Below, piece by piece: positions 1 through 9,445 of a stretch of DNA of 64,000 nucleotides (positions are counted from its first letter, which is position 1; every line of letters starts with the position of its first letter). A model generated the notes under the pieces. It was not told the origin of the DNA. It ran no database searches and saw nothing but the letters and a program-made list of their open reading frames with translations. The stretch comes from Nematostella vectensis (taxonomy: Eukaryota; Cnidaria; Anthozoa; Actiniaria; Edwardsiidae): the NCBI RefSeq assembly GCF_932526225.1, contig NC_064039.1:496001-560000 (forward strand), read 5' to 3'. The position numbers and the translations under genes were made by a program.

Positions 1-455
1 TTATGTTTCAGGAGGTCGATGTTGAAATCCCCCATTAGGTGACATGGTTTAGATTCTTTATCAGCTTTTAATAATATTCTATAAGACTTTCCTCAAATGC
101 ATCATATTTATTATTAGGTGGTCTATAAATAACCCCGGCAATTGCATTCTTACGTTTTCCATTAATAATTTCAATAAACAATGACTCTATGTTTTCATTA
201 TTTTCATTCAAATCAGTACGTAATTTTATGTCTAAATCAGATTTAGTGTAGAAACAAACGCCACCGCCATTCTTTTCTTTCCTGTTGATAGCCGTAAGGT
301 TATATCCCGGAAGTGTAAAATATTCATCATTACCGTCTTCTAACCACCTTTCACTTATTGCAATAACATTGAAACTAAAGTTTAAGTTATTTAGGTACAA
401 CAAAAATGAATCAAGCTTATTTTTGATTGATCTTAAGTTTAGGAGTAATATATAG
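1..455 (-). pseudogene. LINE ORF2 endonuclease-domain fragment
   Basis: The minus strand reads as the apurinic-like endonuclease domain of a non-LTR retrotransposon, the nuclease that nicks target DNA to prime reverse transcription. Visible motifs are VIAISERWL (the early active-site Glu strand), GGGVCFYTK, AGVIYRPPN and, nearer the window edge, MGDFNID. The frame is open from about 455 to 68, then continues to base 1 in a second frame, so there is a single-base shift near 70-80. Reverse transcriptase lies outside the window or is lost. The motif order fits the CR1/L2/Rex1 group better than L1, but the subfamily is not certain. The LINE match ends abruptly near 455. It is a broken fossil, possibly the downstream part of the LINE seen at 3430-4716. 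Confidence 0.8.
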
Positions 456-3429
456 ATTTAGGCACTGCCTAAAAGCGGAGCCAGCAATTTTTTCCACTCT
501 AAACTGGGTGTATGTCCTCATCCCCACCTACCCCCCCCCCCCCCCCAACGAAGACCAAACTTCAGCGAGGGACACACACAGGGACATAACAACAGGATTC
601 TACAATTTGATTTTGATCAGGTATTTGACCTTCCAACCCTATCTTAAATGCATAAAAATACATGGCTTATAACTTTTACTTTTCAACCTTTTCCTATTAT
701 ATCCTCCCAATCCCCCAAGAGAATACCCAGAACAATGGCGCTATTAGTAGTTTTAATTGACAGTACTCAGGATACTATTTGCATAAAGAGGGATCTGAGC
801 TATTATGTGGGTTGTACTTGATAGACAACTGATACAGAAAATATATTTCTAAATTTGCCATATAATCAGATATTGCTAAATTGGGCATTATACATTTATG
901 TTAGTCTTGTTTTATTTATTGAGCATACTTCAGAGAATCTACAAAGAACTTTTAATGGGTCAATAGACTTCTTTGGGATCAGTACCCTTAGAAAAAGGGA
1001 CCCACAAGTTTATGTGCCATTGAATAAGAGATGAGTGGATATTATTTGGATATTATAAAAAGGGACTAAATCCTGAAATAAAAATGATGACTGAGTTTAT
1101 GCAGTCAGTACTATAGCCAATGTTGTTCAGCATAATTTCAGGTTGCCATGAAGCAAGGGGGAAGGTTAGGCTATAAGCATGGTGGTATGGGCCAAGGTGC
1201 TGTGGGTGGCTGGTTGCAATTGGTAATAGTCGAAGTAGTATGATTATAGATGTAAAGAGTGCTGAAAAGGATGATATTACAGACATTTTTAGCCTTTTCT
1301 AGACTCTTTAGCTCTCTTTGCAAATCTATAATCATACTATGGGGCCTACAGAGCCCAAAATTACATACCCTACAACACCTAGGTTGAAAACTTTCCACCC
1401 CCTACTGTAGAATATGTGATCATCAATTCTGCAAAACCTCATATAAAGTATCCTAATCCTTTTTATACATTTTTCCCAATTACTATGTTCATTGGATACC
1501 AATCTGCAAATCTTTGATAAATCAAATCCTTTCATGTATACATCATCCCTTCACTTAGATCCTGTATTAAAATCAATCTTCCATCTTAATAACAACAGAC
1601 ATATCTTTTGAACTACTTTTAAATATGCCATTACTTTCCCCTGTCATTATTACATATGAGTTACTCTCTTGAACCATGTTCATGAATAAGTAAAAGCTAA
1701 TCAGACATGAAGAGGGCCAAGCCATTGAGCAAATGCATAAGACAATTACAAGAAAAAAAGACTATCTACATTTGCTAATGACAGTTTTGCCAGCATTCAT
1801 GTGTCAAAACTGAAAAAAATACAATCAGTTTGGTTAATTTGCAATAATGTTAAATACAGTAAGTAACTTGTATATGATAAGTATACAATAAATTATTTTG
1901 TTGAAAGTAAGGCTCTTATTCATTCAGATTTTTAGGGAGGTATCAACACAGCAAGAGCATATTATGTTGGCTATAGGGAAAGAATGTGGGTTGATTGAAT
2001 ATAATTATACTAAACAAGAAAGGAATATGAAAAACATTTATTTACTAATGCTGTTCCTGTTCATCTATGCTTTCATTTCAACCAGCTACATAAATGACTC
2101 TGGGTACACTTTAGTCCTTGCTTTATTCACCTGAATTCACCTGAAAAAAGGAATACTTAGTCATTTCATAGCTATACCAGCTATATCATGTCATTACTTT
2201 AGCATGTACCTAGGCAAGCACTTTTTATCTCATAAAACAGCTTGGTATAAAAGACACAGAAAACAAAAACAAATTAATTTTTACCAAACAAAAACAGACA
2301 AAGAAAATTTCAATCGATTTTTATAGAGAAGTGATAGAAAAATATTTTAGAGCTCTTGAATCTTAAAAGTAAGATCAAAACTAGAGAGTACTTTTTAGAT
2401 GTCTTTAAGTAAGTATATACTTTGATTGCAAAAACATTCGCTTGCTACAGAAGGTAAATAGCCGGATATAGTTCTCAATCGATTATGCCAAACAGTACAT
2501 CATTTCTCCAATGTAACGGAGCATTTTTAGCCGTTAAACTTCTCCTAACTTAAGAAAATAAGCCTTTATTTGTAGAAGGAAGACTTTTGAGAAGTTTTTC
2601 ACGATTTACACAGACATGGAAGCCAATAAACTGCCAACAACCAATCAGCGTTCAAGGATTGGCTTTCTTAGCCAATCCAAATCACGGTGGAAGTGGGTGA
2701 TTTAAATCAATGACAACTACAATGAAGCTACGGCCAGAAACGTTTTGTTTTGGTGACAATTTTCAACTTAACTTTGAAGCGAAAAACAAGACAAATATAG
2801 GGAATTAAACAGAAACTGCTCATTTAATTTATATATGTTCTATTTAATTATCTGATTATTGTGAATAAAAAATATCCTTCGTGGTTTGTGTTTTCTTTCT
2901 GCTGATGAAAAAAATATCTTGTTAAATAATAATATGATAAATTTGCCTTCCTGCATCGGTTTTGCTTCGTGACATCTTGATGAGAATAGCAGTGTAGAGC
3001 CTCTATAAGTCATCCTTTAGCTGCTGCTACAATTGAAAAAACGAGACGGGCGGATTCACAAACACACGGCTCCACTTTACTATACGTACGTAGGCTTCTA
3101 AATTTCTCAGTTTCGTCAGACAAACGCTTCCTCAAAGACTTGTTTGACCCTAGACCACAAACATTCCATTTGAATACGCATATATTCTCATTAAATACTA
3201 TTTTCTATTTCTGTGAACATGCGAACTGAGGCGGTAAAAAACACGTAAAAACGTAAGACCGAGTGGGGCCTGGGAGTTGCATGATTTACTGGATTGTGAC
3301 ACACAGGGTACCCGCCCGATGACCACAAAAACCAAGTCGCATAGCTATACCATATTTCTATACCTATGGAGCTCCGCGCGCGGCCTACGGCCGCGGCCGC
3401 GGTGGCTCCGCTATAAAGGATATCTCATC
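456..3429. other. Non-coding stretch between two LINE fragments, possible inserted element
   Basis: I see no convincing gene in these 3 kb. The short ORFs lack composition or motifs of real coding sequence. Near the left end is AGCGGAGCCA (474-483) and near the right end its exact reverse complement (3403-3412), so the block may be a non-autonomous element inserted in the LINE, but I could not fix a target duplication. A run of C (about 529-546) and a GC-rich hairpin at the right end are the only other marked structures. Confidence 0.4.
3368..3409. repeat. GC-rich imperfect palindrome (hairpin)
   Basis: About 42 bases, nearly all G or C, form an imperfect inverted repeat around a TAC centre: a GGAGC...GCGGCC arm pairs with GGCCGC...GCTCC. 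It stands out in AT-rich surroundings and is rich in CpG. It sits at the right end of the possible insert 456-3417, where a terminal hairpin would be expected for some transposon classes. Confidence 0.6.
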
Positions 3430-3873
3430 TTTTTAACACATGCCATATGATTAATGGATATTGACAAACTGATCAGTTGTGTAATAATTACTACCATTTT
3501 TAAAAACGTCAGGGGTTTTAAGGTTATTATCCGGATTGAGTAAGCTATTTTCACCTGGTCTATCATTATCTTTATCAAATGCTGAAAAGGGATTTAAAGC
3601 CAAATTATCTAGTTTTTCTAAATCTCGCTCAGAAAAACGATTACCAAGTGCAATATTGAAATTATTTGAGTCAAGATCTGAAAGAGGGAAACAATCATGA
3701 ATACATACTTTACATATAAATTAAAAAGCATTTAGGGTACTTATTTCTCGACTCGGTAATTGAAGGCATTTATGTCTAAGATGGAATTTGTGATGGCATA
3801 ATTGACACAAAATGCTAGTATCTTTCTTACAACTATAATTACAATGGTGGCATAAAATATCTTCACCCATCAT
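3430..3873 (-). pseudogene. LINE ORF2 N-terminus with PHD-like zinc finger
   Basis: From ATG at 3873 the minus strand encodes a Cys/His-rich segment: CHHC, then CQLC about 11 residues later, a His five residues on and a Cys. After an in-frame TAA at about 3718-3720 the same frame goes on with a CKVC pair. The spacing resembles a PHD finger (C4HC3), which several CR1/Rex1-like LINEs carry at the start of ORF2 before the endonuclease. The rest is an acidic linker ending near YYTTDQF, where LINE similarity stops at about 3440. ORF1 lies just upstream on the same strand. The endonuclease expected next is found only at 1-455. Broken by a stop and truncated. Confidence 0.55.
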
Positions 3874-3949
3874 TATGTCGATAGAAAAGGATTTCACCCA
3901 TCATTGTGTCTAAAGAAGGGACATCAAATAATATATATGGATATATCGT

Positions 3950-4716
3950 TTAACCTCTGTACACCTGGCCATTTATAATAAGTTGGTCCATTATTGCTTC
4001 ATGACCTTTATTCTTTGCAGTTTTCATTATGGGATAGAGCTCCTTTCGTCTAGCGGCAATTTCTTTTGGGAATTGTTCGGCCACAGCAATGTTGGTGCCT
4101 TTAAGTCGATAGGCCAATCGTGGGATGGACTCTTTGTCTTGAAATCTCAAAAACCTCGCGATAAGAGGCCTTGGCTTGTCTTTATTCGGGTCTCGTCTAC
4201 CAAGGCGGTGGGCTTGCCCAATTTCATCTGCTTTTACTTCTTCATCTTTAAATTTAAAGTTAGTGACCAGGACTTTTTGTACAACAGCAAATGGGTCTTC
4301 CTCCGCGCATTCATTCACGTTGTAAAATATCAGATTGTTCCACATGGATTGTGCTTTGAGGTCAACAAGCTCATTCTTTAAATCCTTTATTAACGCACTT
4401 GTATTATTCATTTGAGTTCCAAGATCGATTAATGCTTTCTCTTGGGTCAGTTGCGTTTTTTCTACTGTCTCAGTTTTTTCGTGCGCAGACTCCACAGAAA
4501 TTTTTAGTTCACTAATCGTTTCGTCCACGTGCATGAGTCTTGCCTATAGCTACCAATTTGTCCAGTTTCCGATTAATCTGTTCCATCATCATCATTTATC
4601 TCCATATCTGTCGAATCGTTGTTTTCTGCCTTTGCTTGTTTGGTTTTAGGCTTGAGTGGCGTGCTGCTTGGGGAATTATTTAATTTTTTTGAAGAGCGTT
4701 TACCAAGAGCAGCCAT
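3950..4716 (-). pseudogene. LINE ORF1 (L1-type RNA-binding protein), frameshifted
   Basis: The 194-residue open part shows the order expected of an L1-like ORF1 protein, the RNA-binding nucleic-acid chaperone of non-LTR elements. It has a heptad-rich coiled coil (about residues 1-65), then an RRM-like core with WNNLIFYNV, IGQAHRLGRRD, RPLIARF and AVAEQFPKEIAARRKELYP, and a C-terminal basic part ending in INGQVYRG. The true start is probably ATG 4716: a Lys/Ser/Pro-rich leader reads MAALGKRSSKK and so on, but two shifts between 4600 and 4530 separate it from the coiled coil. The 5' end of the LINE abuts the tandem array at about 4730. Dead copy. Confidence 0.85.
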
Positions 4717-4730
4717 TACCTGATACCTGA

Positions 4731-5047
4731 TGCTTACGAAAGAGCAGAGCGAGATATCTGTGTGCTATAGTTTTATTCGTAGCCACCCAAGCAGAGTGTC
4801 CCAAGAGGCGGCGCATCATCACACGATAGTTGTCTAGTTACGAACGCACAAGGCGAACATGCGAACAGGCCCTTGTAGGTCAGTGGTTAAGGCGTTGGAC
4901 TCGTAAGTCAGAGGTTCAGAGTTCAAGACAATACTGCCGCTCAATTTTTTACTCGCCTTTTTCATAATTTCTTTTAGTTACCCATCCTAGATGACATTCA
5001 AAACTGCAATGTGTATTTTTAAAATTGGTATTGAGTATGCAAAATAA
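4731..5047. repeat. Tandem array, first (partial) unit
   Basis: The array begins here with the segment TGCTTACGAAAGAGCAGAGCG, found in the same phase in all later long units. It runs through the plus-strand tRNA-like module to the conserved stretch around GATGACATTCAAAACTGCAATG. It is interrupted by the element at 5048. The final nine bases are the left copy of that element's target duplication. Confidence 0.9.
4869..4949 (+). ncRNA. tRNA-Thr(CGU)-like module of the array (best copy)
   Basis: A degenerate tRNA-like sequence recurs once per long unit. The D-arm/A-box reads GGTCAGTGGTTAAGGCG, the anticodon-like loop CTCGTAA would give CGU (Thr), and the T-arm/B-box-like part reads GGTTCAGAGTTCAAG. 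The acceptor stem does not close and there is no clean 3' half, so it is not a working tRNA gene. A T6 run at 4944-4949 could end a Pol III transcript of about 80 nt. Other copies start near 6547, 21344, 23543, 24951, 27284, 29958, 33525, 36660, 39791 and 43338. It is best read as a tRNA-derived SINE head or internal Pol III promoter. Confidence 0.55.
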
Positions 5048-5830
5048 TTTCCTGCTAGCAGAGGCCTCTTTTCTCTGTATTTCGCTGGGCTGGCGTTCGC
5101 GAGGAAAAGAGACCAATGCCATTGGTCGCAACTTTGTTTGATCAAACCGCCGTCCACGATCGTGGACGGGAGATCCAGAGCGCATGCTCCGTTTATTAAT
5201 TACTGGCCACTATTTGAGCCCACAATGACAAGCGCATGCGTGAAGCGTTCCGCTGCGGGATAATAAGCCCGCATTCGAAACGGCGTCCTCCGTAGACACA
5301 TGAAAGAAGCCATTCAATGCCTATCTTTATTCGGACTCTCTTTTGACTAAGGAGTCAATCTTCCGTTTACAGCTTTTGCATATTCTTCTGGAATAAGCTG
5401 ATCTAAGTTTACCAAAAAGTTTTGTAACATGTCCTTCTAGTCCAACTGTGCGATACATTGAAGAAACTCGCCTGCTCAGATGTCTTGAAAATTTATCCCA
5501 CAAACAAGACAAAACTCGTCTTTTCTGCGTTTGCTGTTCAATCTTTTTAATAAGGTTTTAGGTGATAAAAATTAAACAGTTTTTTTTTCTTTTTTGGAAG
5601 AGGAGAACTAACCGCAGTTTGATTCATAATTTGTGACAAAACCCATGCAAAGCATATTAGCATAGTGACAGCTTTCGCGCGATGGTACGGGTTTTGGCAC
5701 GTCATGCGGTCGCTCAGAAACGCTCACGCATGCGCAACGAAAACAATTGCGACCCATGGCAGAGGTCTCTTTTCCTCGCAAACGCCAGTCCAGCGAAATA
5801 CAGAGAAAAGAGGCCTCTGCTAGCAGGGAA
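5048..5830. mobile_element. MULE-like non-autonomous DNA transposon
   Basis: A 783-bp element sits inside an array unit. Its ends are inverted repeats of about 80 bp: the left end starts TTTCCTGCTAGCAGAGG and the right end is CCTCTGCTAGCAGGGAA. Both continue inward with near-identical sequence (CTGTATTTCGCTGG against CCAGCGAAATACAG) as far as GTCGCAA. The nonamer GCAAAATAA directly flanks both ends (5039-5047 and 5831-5839), and uninterrupted units have it once. Long inverted repeats with a 9-bp duplication are typical of Mutator-like elements; Merlin is an alternative. No transposase is present. The middle of the minus strand holds shifted Cys-pair remnants (CLVCG and ICKSCKRKI), perhaps a captured host zinc-finger fragment. 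Confidence 0.8.
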
Positions 5831-7416
5831 GCAAAATAACCTTGATTAAAAGAAGTTATGTAAGCCGATTTTTTTTATTAAAAACAGACCTCGATAAAGC
5901 GAATTCGTCTAAGCAGGAAACAAGAAAAAGAAAAATGCAGTTCAGCTTCCAGTAATGCCCGTGAGAGTTGAGAAGGAACATAGGCTCGTGCTTTGGTTGC
6001 GCGGGAAATACAGGACATTATTATCGCTAGTATAGACCTTAATTTATTGAATTGCTTGTACGAACATCAATTTGACATCTTTAAGCCTCACCCACCACTG
6101 AACATTGCACTGCTTCCTCCACACACGTCCTTCTGCTTGAATTCTCGAACAGAACCCCCTCATCTCCTTTCTGTAGACCGTGAGCACACACCTGCATCTC
6201 AAGAACTTGAACACCTCCACATTACACCTGAGGAACTTGTGAACTTGGCAGCTGTTACCTTTGATACCTAAATACCTCACAAACGGCCCATAGATATAAC
6301 ACATTACGCGCGATGAACCAACCGACAGCGTGAACCATGCTACTCCCCAACTCTACCGTGAGGCCCTGGACTTAACCCGGGAAAGAAACCCGGGGCTCTA
6401 CCAACTGAGCTACTGAACTGCTTACGGAAGAGAGGAGCGAGATATCTGCATGCTATAGTTTTATCCGTAGCCACCCAAGCAGAGTGTCCCAAGAGGCGCA
6501 TCATCACACGATAGTTGTCTTGTTACGTAAGCACAAGGCGAACAGGCCCTTGTAGGTAAGGCGTTAAAGCGCTTGGTTCGTAAATCAGAAGTCCAGAGTT
6601 CACGTCAGTGCTGCCGCTCAATTTTTTACTCGCCTTTTTCATAATTCCTTTTATTTACCCATTCCAGATTACATTCAAAACTGCAATGTATATTTTTATA
6701 AATTTGGATTGAGTATTCAAAATAACCTTGATTTTACTCAAATTGATGATAGCCCTTTTTTTAATTAAAAAACAGAACTCGATAAAGCAAATTCGACTGA
6801 GGGATAAAAGCAGAAAAAAAAGAAATATGCAGTTCAACTTCCAGTTTTGCCCGTGAGAGTTGAGAGGGAACAATTGCTCGTGCTTTGGTTGCGAGGGGAA
6901 TAGAAAACAACATTATCGCTAGTATTGACCTGAATTTATTGAATTGCTTGTGCGATCATCAATTTGACATATTTAAGCCCCCCAACCACTAAACATTGCA
7001 CTGCTTTCTCTTTCTGCTTGGCCTCTCGAACAGAAACCTCTCATCTCCTTTCTGTAGACGGTAAGCACACACCTGCTTCTCAAGAACTTGAACACCTCCA
7101 CATTACACCTGAGGAACTTGTGAACTTGGAAGCCGTTACCTCGGATACCTAAATTCCTTACAAACAGCCCATAGATATGAAACATTACGCGCGATGAACC
7201 AACCGACAGCGTGAACCATGCTACTCCCCAACTCTACCGTGAGGCCCTGGACCTAGCCCGGCTAAGATACCCGGCGCTCTACCAACTGAGCTATTGAACT
7301 GCTTACGAAAAAGAAAAGCGGGATATCTTTGTGCTATAGTTTTATTCGTAGCCATCCAAGCGGAGTGTCCCAAGAGGCGCATCATCACACGATAGTTGTC
7401 TTGTTACGAACGCATA
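5831..7416. repeat. Tandem array, units 2-3 left of the Polinton
   Basis: One and a half long units follow the MULE-like insertion. Each has an ATG-led plus-strand open frame (about 5990 and 6875), the minus-strand tRNA-like module (about 6360-6424 and 7243-7308) and, in the first, the plus-strand tRNA-like module (about 6547-6605). The second unit stops in the segment TTACGAACGCA (to 7414), where the Polinton begins. Confidence 0.9.
6356..6424 (-). ncRNA. tRNA-Arg(UCU)-like module of the array (representative copy)
   Basis: On the minus strand TAGCTCAGTTGGTAGAGC (6395-6412) is a textbook tRNA D-arm and Pol III A-box. It is followed by a perfect 5-bp stem, CCGGG/CCCGG, round the 7-base loop TTTCTTT (anticodon position UCU). 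The T-arm is compressed to GGTTAAGTCC, so no full cloverleaf forms. About 26 copies occur through the array (near 7276, 19304, 21196, 27136, 29812, 32486, 36511, 40532, 43190 and others). It points away from the plus-strand tRNA-Thr-like module about 125 bp off. Probably tRNA-derived and not a functional tRNA. Confidence 0.55.
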
Positions 7417-7661
7417 AGAGTAGTAACAATACTCACGACAAGTCTGAATAATTATGCAGATTTGCCTTTGAGTCGACAGGTCTATGCATATTTTCATTTG
7501 AGTCGGCTCAGGAATGTGGGGAATGTGTCAACCTGTCAAAAACCTTTCAAGGTGTGGAATGTGGCATCCTGTCAAAGACGAGGTGTCAAGGGCTGTCAAG
7601 CCTGGGGGTCGTGGTGGGATTCCTGTGTTGTCCCAGTGTCACAAGAAAAAAAAAAGCGGCG

Positions 7662-7829
7662 ATGGCGGCAGCGAGCGAGGGCGAGAGCGAGAGTCCGGTG
7701 CTTACGGCTCCAACGCGAAGTCGTTACCTGTGTTGTTATCGTTTGGACGTGAAGAAGGAGGTGGATGTGGGGCGTCCGTTGTTTTGCGGTGTTACCGGTA
7801 CGCTAGAGTTTGGCGCAGGACGCATATGA
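7662..7829 (+). CDS. Polinton accessory ORF, short, probably the N-terminus of the next gene
   Basis: ATG 7662 has a good start context and opens 55 codons beginning MAAASEGESESPV, ending at TGA 7827-7829. I recognise no domain. The stop overlaps the next ATG (7826) in another frame, and the segment ends exactly where the DUF4326 frame starts, so a single-base shift may have split one protein in two. It is the first plus-strand gene behind the left terminus, where Polintons often keep variable accessory genes. The ACAAGAAAAAAAAAAGCGG run just upstream is a plausible slippage site. Confidence 0.4.
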   Translation: MAAASEGESESPVLTAPTRSRYLCCYRLDVKKEVDVGRPLFCGVTGTLEFGAGRI

Positions 7830-8320
7830 TTCCATCCGTTAGGGAAGGTTTGGAGCGTTCGATTCCTACGGTGCATCGTGTGGAGCAGGGGTGGGTCGTC
7901 GGTCCGTCTGGGGCGTCGGGGCTACGCTACGTGGTGCATCCAGGGGGAGTGTACATTGGTCGTGGAGGTCGCGGGCTTTTGGAGAGCAAGTGGCGGAATC
8001 CTCACCGTATGAGGGAAGGAAATGTGGAGCGAAGTCGTCAGGAGGTGGTTGATCATTACCTGTCAGATGTATTGCTTTACAAGTCGGCGTTGCTGCGTGA
8101 CCTCCCCGAGTTAGGAAACAAACGTCTGTTGTGTTGGTGTCATCCCAAAACAGGTCATGGTGATGTCTTGCAACGTCTTTATAAGTACAGTATGTGCTAT
8201 CACGATGATCCCGAGCTGGAGGACCTTGCAGAGCGGGGTAACTCTAAGTGCTGTGCTCCCTTATTAGAGATTATGGATGTAATGGACTGTGGGTGTGTCG
8301 TGAGGGAGATGAGGAGGTGA
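7826..8320 (+). CDS. DUF4326-domain protein of the Polinton
   Basis: The frame from ATG 7826 encodes about 164 residues. Its centre matches the DUF4326 pattern seen in phage and large-virus proteins: VYIGRGGRG near the start, SKWRNPHRM, then an RQEVVDHY helix, LRDLPELGNKRLLCWCHPK and GHGDVL. The CWC-x-P-x(3)-GHGDVL motif is the family signature; the biochemical role of the family is unsettled, so no reaction is claimed. The frame stays open further upstream but without similarity, so I take 7826. After the domain the sequence turns Cys-rich and the RING-like ORF follows in another frame with a 70-base overlap. The two may have been one protein, as CAPLLEI just before the shift looks like the start of a Cys cluster. 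Confidence 0.7.
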   Translation: MIPSVREGLERSIPTVHRVEQGWVVGPSGASGLRYVVHPGGVYIGRGGRGLLESKWRNPHRMREGNVERSRQEVVDHYLSDVLLYKSALLRDLPELGNKRLLCWCHPKTGHGDVLQRLYKYSMCYHDDPELEDLAERGNSKCCAPLLEIMDVMDCGCVVREMRR

Positions 8321-8514
8321 TTGAGCTGCTGCCTTGCTGTAAGCAACCCTGTCATGGGGTGTGTTTGTGGGGTTGGGTGCACTGCCACACGTCTTCTCTT
8401 CCTTTCCGTTGCCCGCATTGTCGTGGTCGTTTGTTGAAGTGTTCCGGCATTTTGTGGGTGCGGCAGTCCGAGGCTCTGGGGACGGCGTCAGGGGCGTTTG
8501 GAGCGGCGGCCTGA
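8248..8514 (+). CDS. RING-finger-like protein (possibly C-terminal part of the DUF4326 protein)
   Basis: The 88-residue frame has a cross-brace-like Cys/His pattern: VCREGDEEVIELLPCC, then CHGVCLWGWVHC and finally FRCPHCR. The ELLPC...CH..C...W...F.CP.CR layout is that of RING/RING-CH domains, which recruit E2 enzymes for ubiquitin transfer. The first Cys pair is uncertain because the frame changes there. RING proteins are common accessory genes of large DNA viruses, where they act on host degradation or signalling; that role here is inference. The tail after the domain (GTASGAFGAAA) is low in information and runs into the next ORF, which starts in the DUF4326 frame. Confidence 0.6.
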   Translation: MLCSLIRDYGCNGLWVCREGDEEVIELLPCCKQPCHGVCLWGWVHCHTSSLPFRCPHCRGRLLKCSGILWVRQSEALGTASGAFGAAA

Positions 8515-9085
8515 GGGGACGGTGGCAGCGGATCAACGACGCGAGCAAGCGGAGCGGTTGCTTCCTGCGTTTAAGCGTTGGCAGATTTTTCGCCGGACTT
8601 ACCCTCAGTACGATACGGGGGGTGAGGATCCTTATTTTGGGGTGCTGTTTCCCGAGTGGGGGTGTCAACGACGGTTTCGACGCCTGGTGCGTGAGGGGGA
8701 GCGACCGAGTTGTGAATCGGGGGTGTTGCTTCCTCGCCGATGGTATGCGGCTTCGCTGTGGGACCGTCTTTGGGACCCGTGCTCGTGTGCGGACAAGGGG
8801 TGGGGTGTGCAGTGGCCTTTGCATCGGTCGTTATTCCAAGGGTTTCGTTTCGAGTGGGAGCACAGGAGGATTGAGCCGCTTCCCCCACCCCCTTCGCATG
8901 AGATCTACGCGATGATTTTGCGGGACCCGGACATCTTCATGGAAGCCTTGCACGCGTTTTTTAATGGTTCGCGTCACGGCACCTGGTAGACCGTTTCCAC
9001 GGCTCTTGGGCGGTCCCTGAGGGCTTACGAGCGGTTAGGGTCCAGCAGTGGGAGCAGTGAGGAGGAGGAGGAGGGGATGCGATAG
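8498..9085 (+). pseudogene. Polinton accessory protein with acidic tail, one in-frame stop
   Basis: One frame from about 8498 to 9085 (196 codons) carries a single TAG at 8987-8989. Before the stop it is rich in Arg, Trp and aromatic residues (FKRWQIFRRTYPQYD, RRWYAASLWDRLWDPC, HRSLFQGFRFEWEHRR, ILRDPDIFMEALHAFF). After the stop the same frame ends in a Ser/Glu tail, SSSGSSEEEEEGMR, typical of a real C-terminus. There is no ATG at the head; TTG 8498 is the first possible near-cognate start, so the true N-terminus is probably lost or shifted from the RING frame. I do not recognise the family. It is the last plus-strand gene before the convergent minus-strand set. Confidence 0.5.
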
Positions 9086-9189
9086 CCCGAGTCTTTCTCC
9101 AGGGGACGGTACGGACCGAGGCCCGCGAGGCTGAGGTTCGTACCTTGGATCAGAACAGTTCCGCTACACACTAGACCGGTTGTGTTTTT

Positions 9190-9240
9190 CTGTTTTATTA
9201 TTAGAATTGTGTTATGAACAGGATAGGTTATGACGAATAA
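9190..9240. terminator. Convergent poly(A) signals
   Basis: Between the plus-strand accessory genes and the minus-strand small genes lies an AT-rich gap with AATAAA on the plus strand (GACGAATAAAAAG, about 9231-9243) and TTTTATTATT (AATAATAAAA on the minus strand) near 9191-9200. This fits two convergent transcription units ending here. Confidence 0.45.
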
Positions 9241-9443
9241 AAAGATCGTTGTTTTACGATGGTGGTGTCCTTGTCTTGGTCTTGGTCTGGGACTGGGACT
9301 GGAGTGGGCTGCAGGGTGTGTAGGAGGCCCCGAGCGAGTAGCGTGAGAGCCAGACGTCCTCCACAGTAGAGGCCTAGCGCTAGTGCCGTTCCCGTGAAGA
9401 AAGCCAAGGTTAGGGTGGTGAGGGTAGGGACGAGTCCGGGCAT
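9228..9443 (-). CDS. Small membrane protein of the Polinton
   Basis: A 71-residue ORF with ATG at 9443 has one long hydrophobic stretch (about residues 7-44, TLAFFTGTALALGLYCGG then LALTLLARGLL) and a short tail of PVPVPDQDQDKD type, so it is predicted as a one- or two-pass membrane protein. I cannot name the family; short hydrophobic proteins of unknown role are frequent in Polinton accessory gene sets. It is uninterrupted, overlaps the end of the upstream gene and is the last minus-strand gene before the convergent poly(A) region. Confidence 0.45.
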   Translation of the reverse strand: MPGLVPTLTTLTLAFFTGTALALGLYCGGRLALTLLARGLLHTLQPTPVPVPDQDQDKDTTIVKQRSFYSS

Positions 9444-9445
9444 GG

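Noticed and set aside
3368-3412. Cloning-vector polylinker (SacI/NotI/SacII-like sites)
   Set aside because: The sites arise from a GC-rich palindrome; order and flanks do not match a common polylinker, and no other vector sequence is near.
8264-8888. Minus-strand Pro/Thr/Arg-rich ORFs
   Set aside because: Shadows of the GC-rich accessory genes on the plus strand; composition only.
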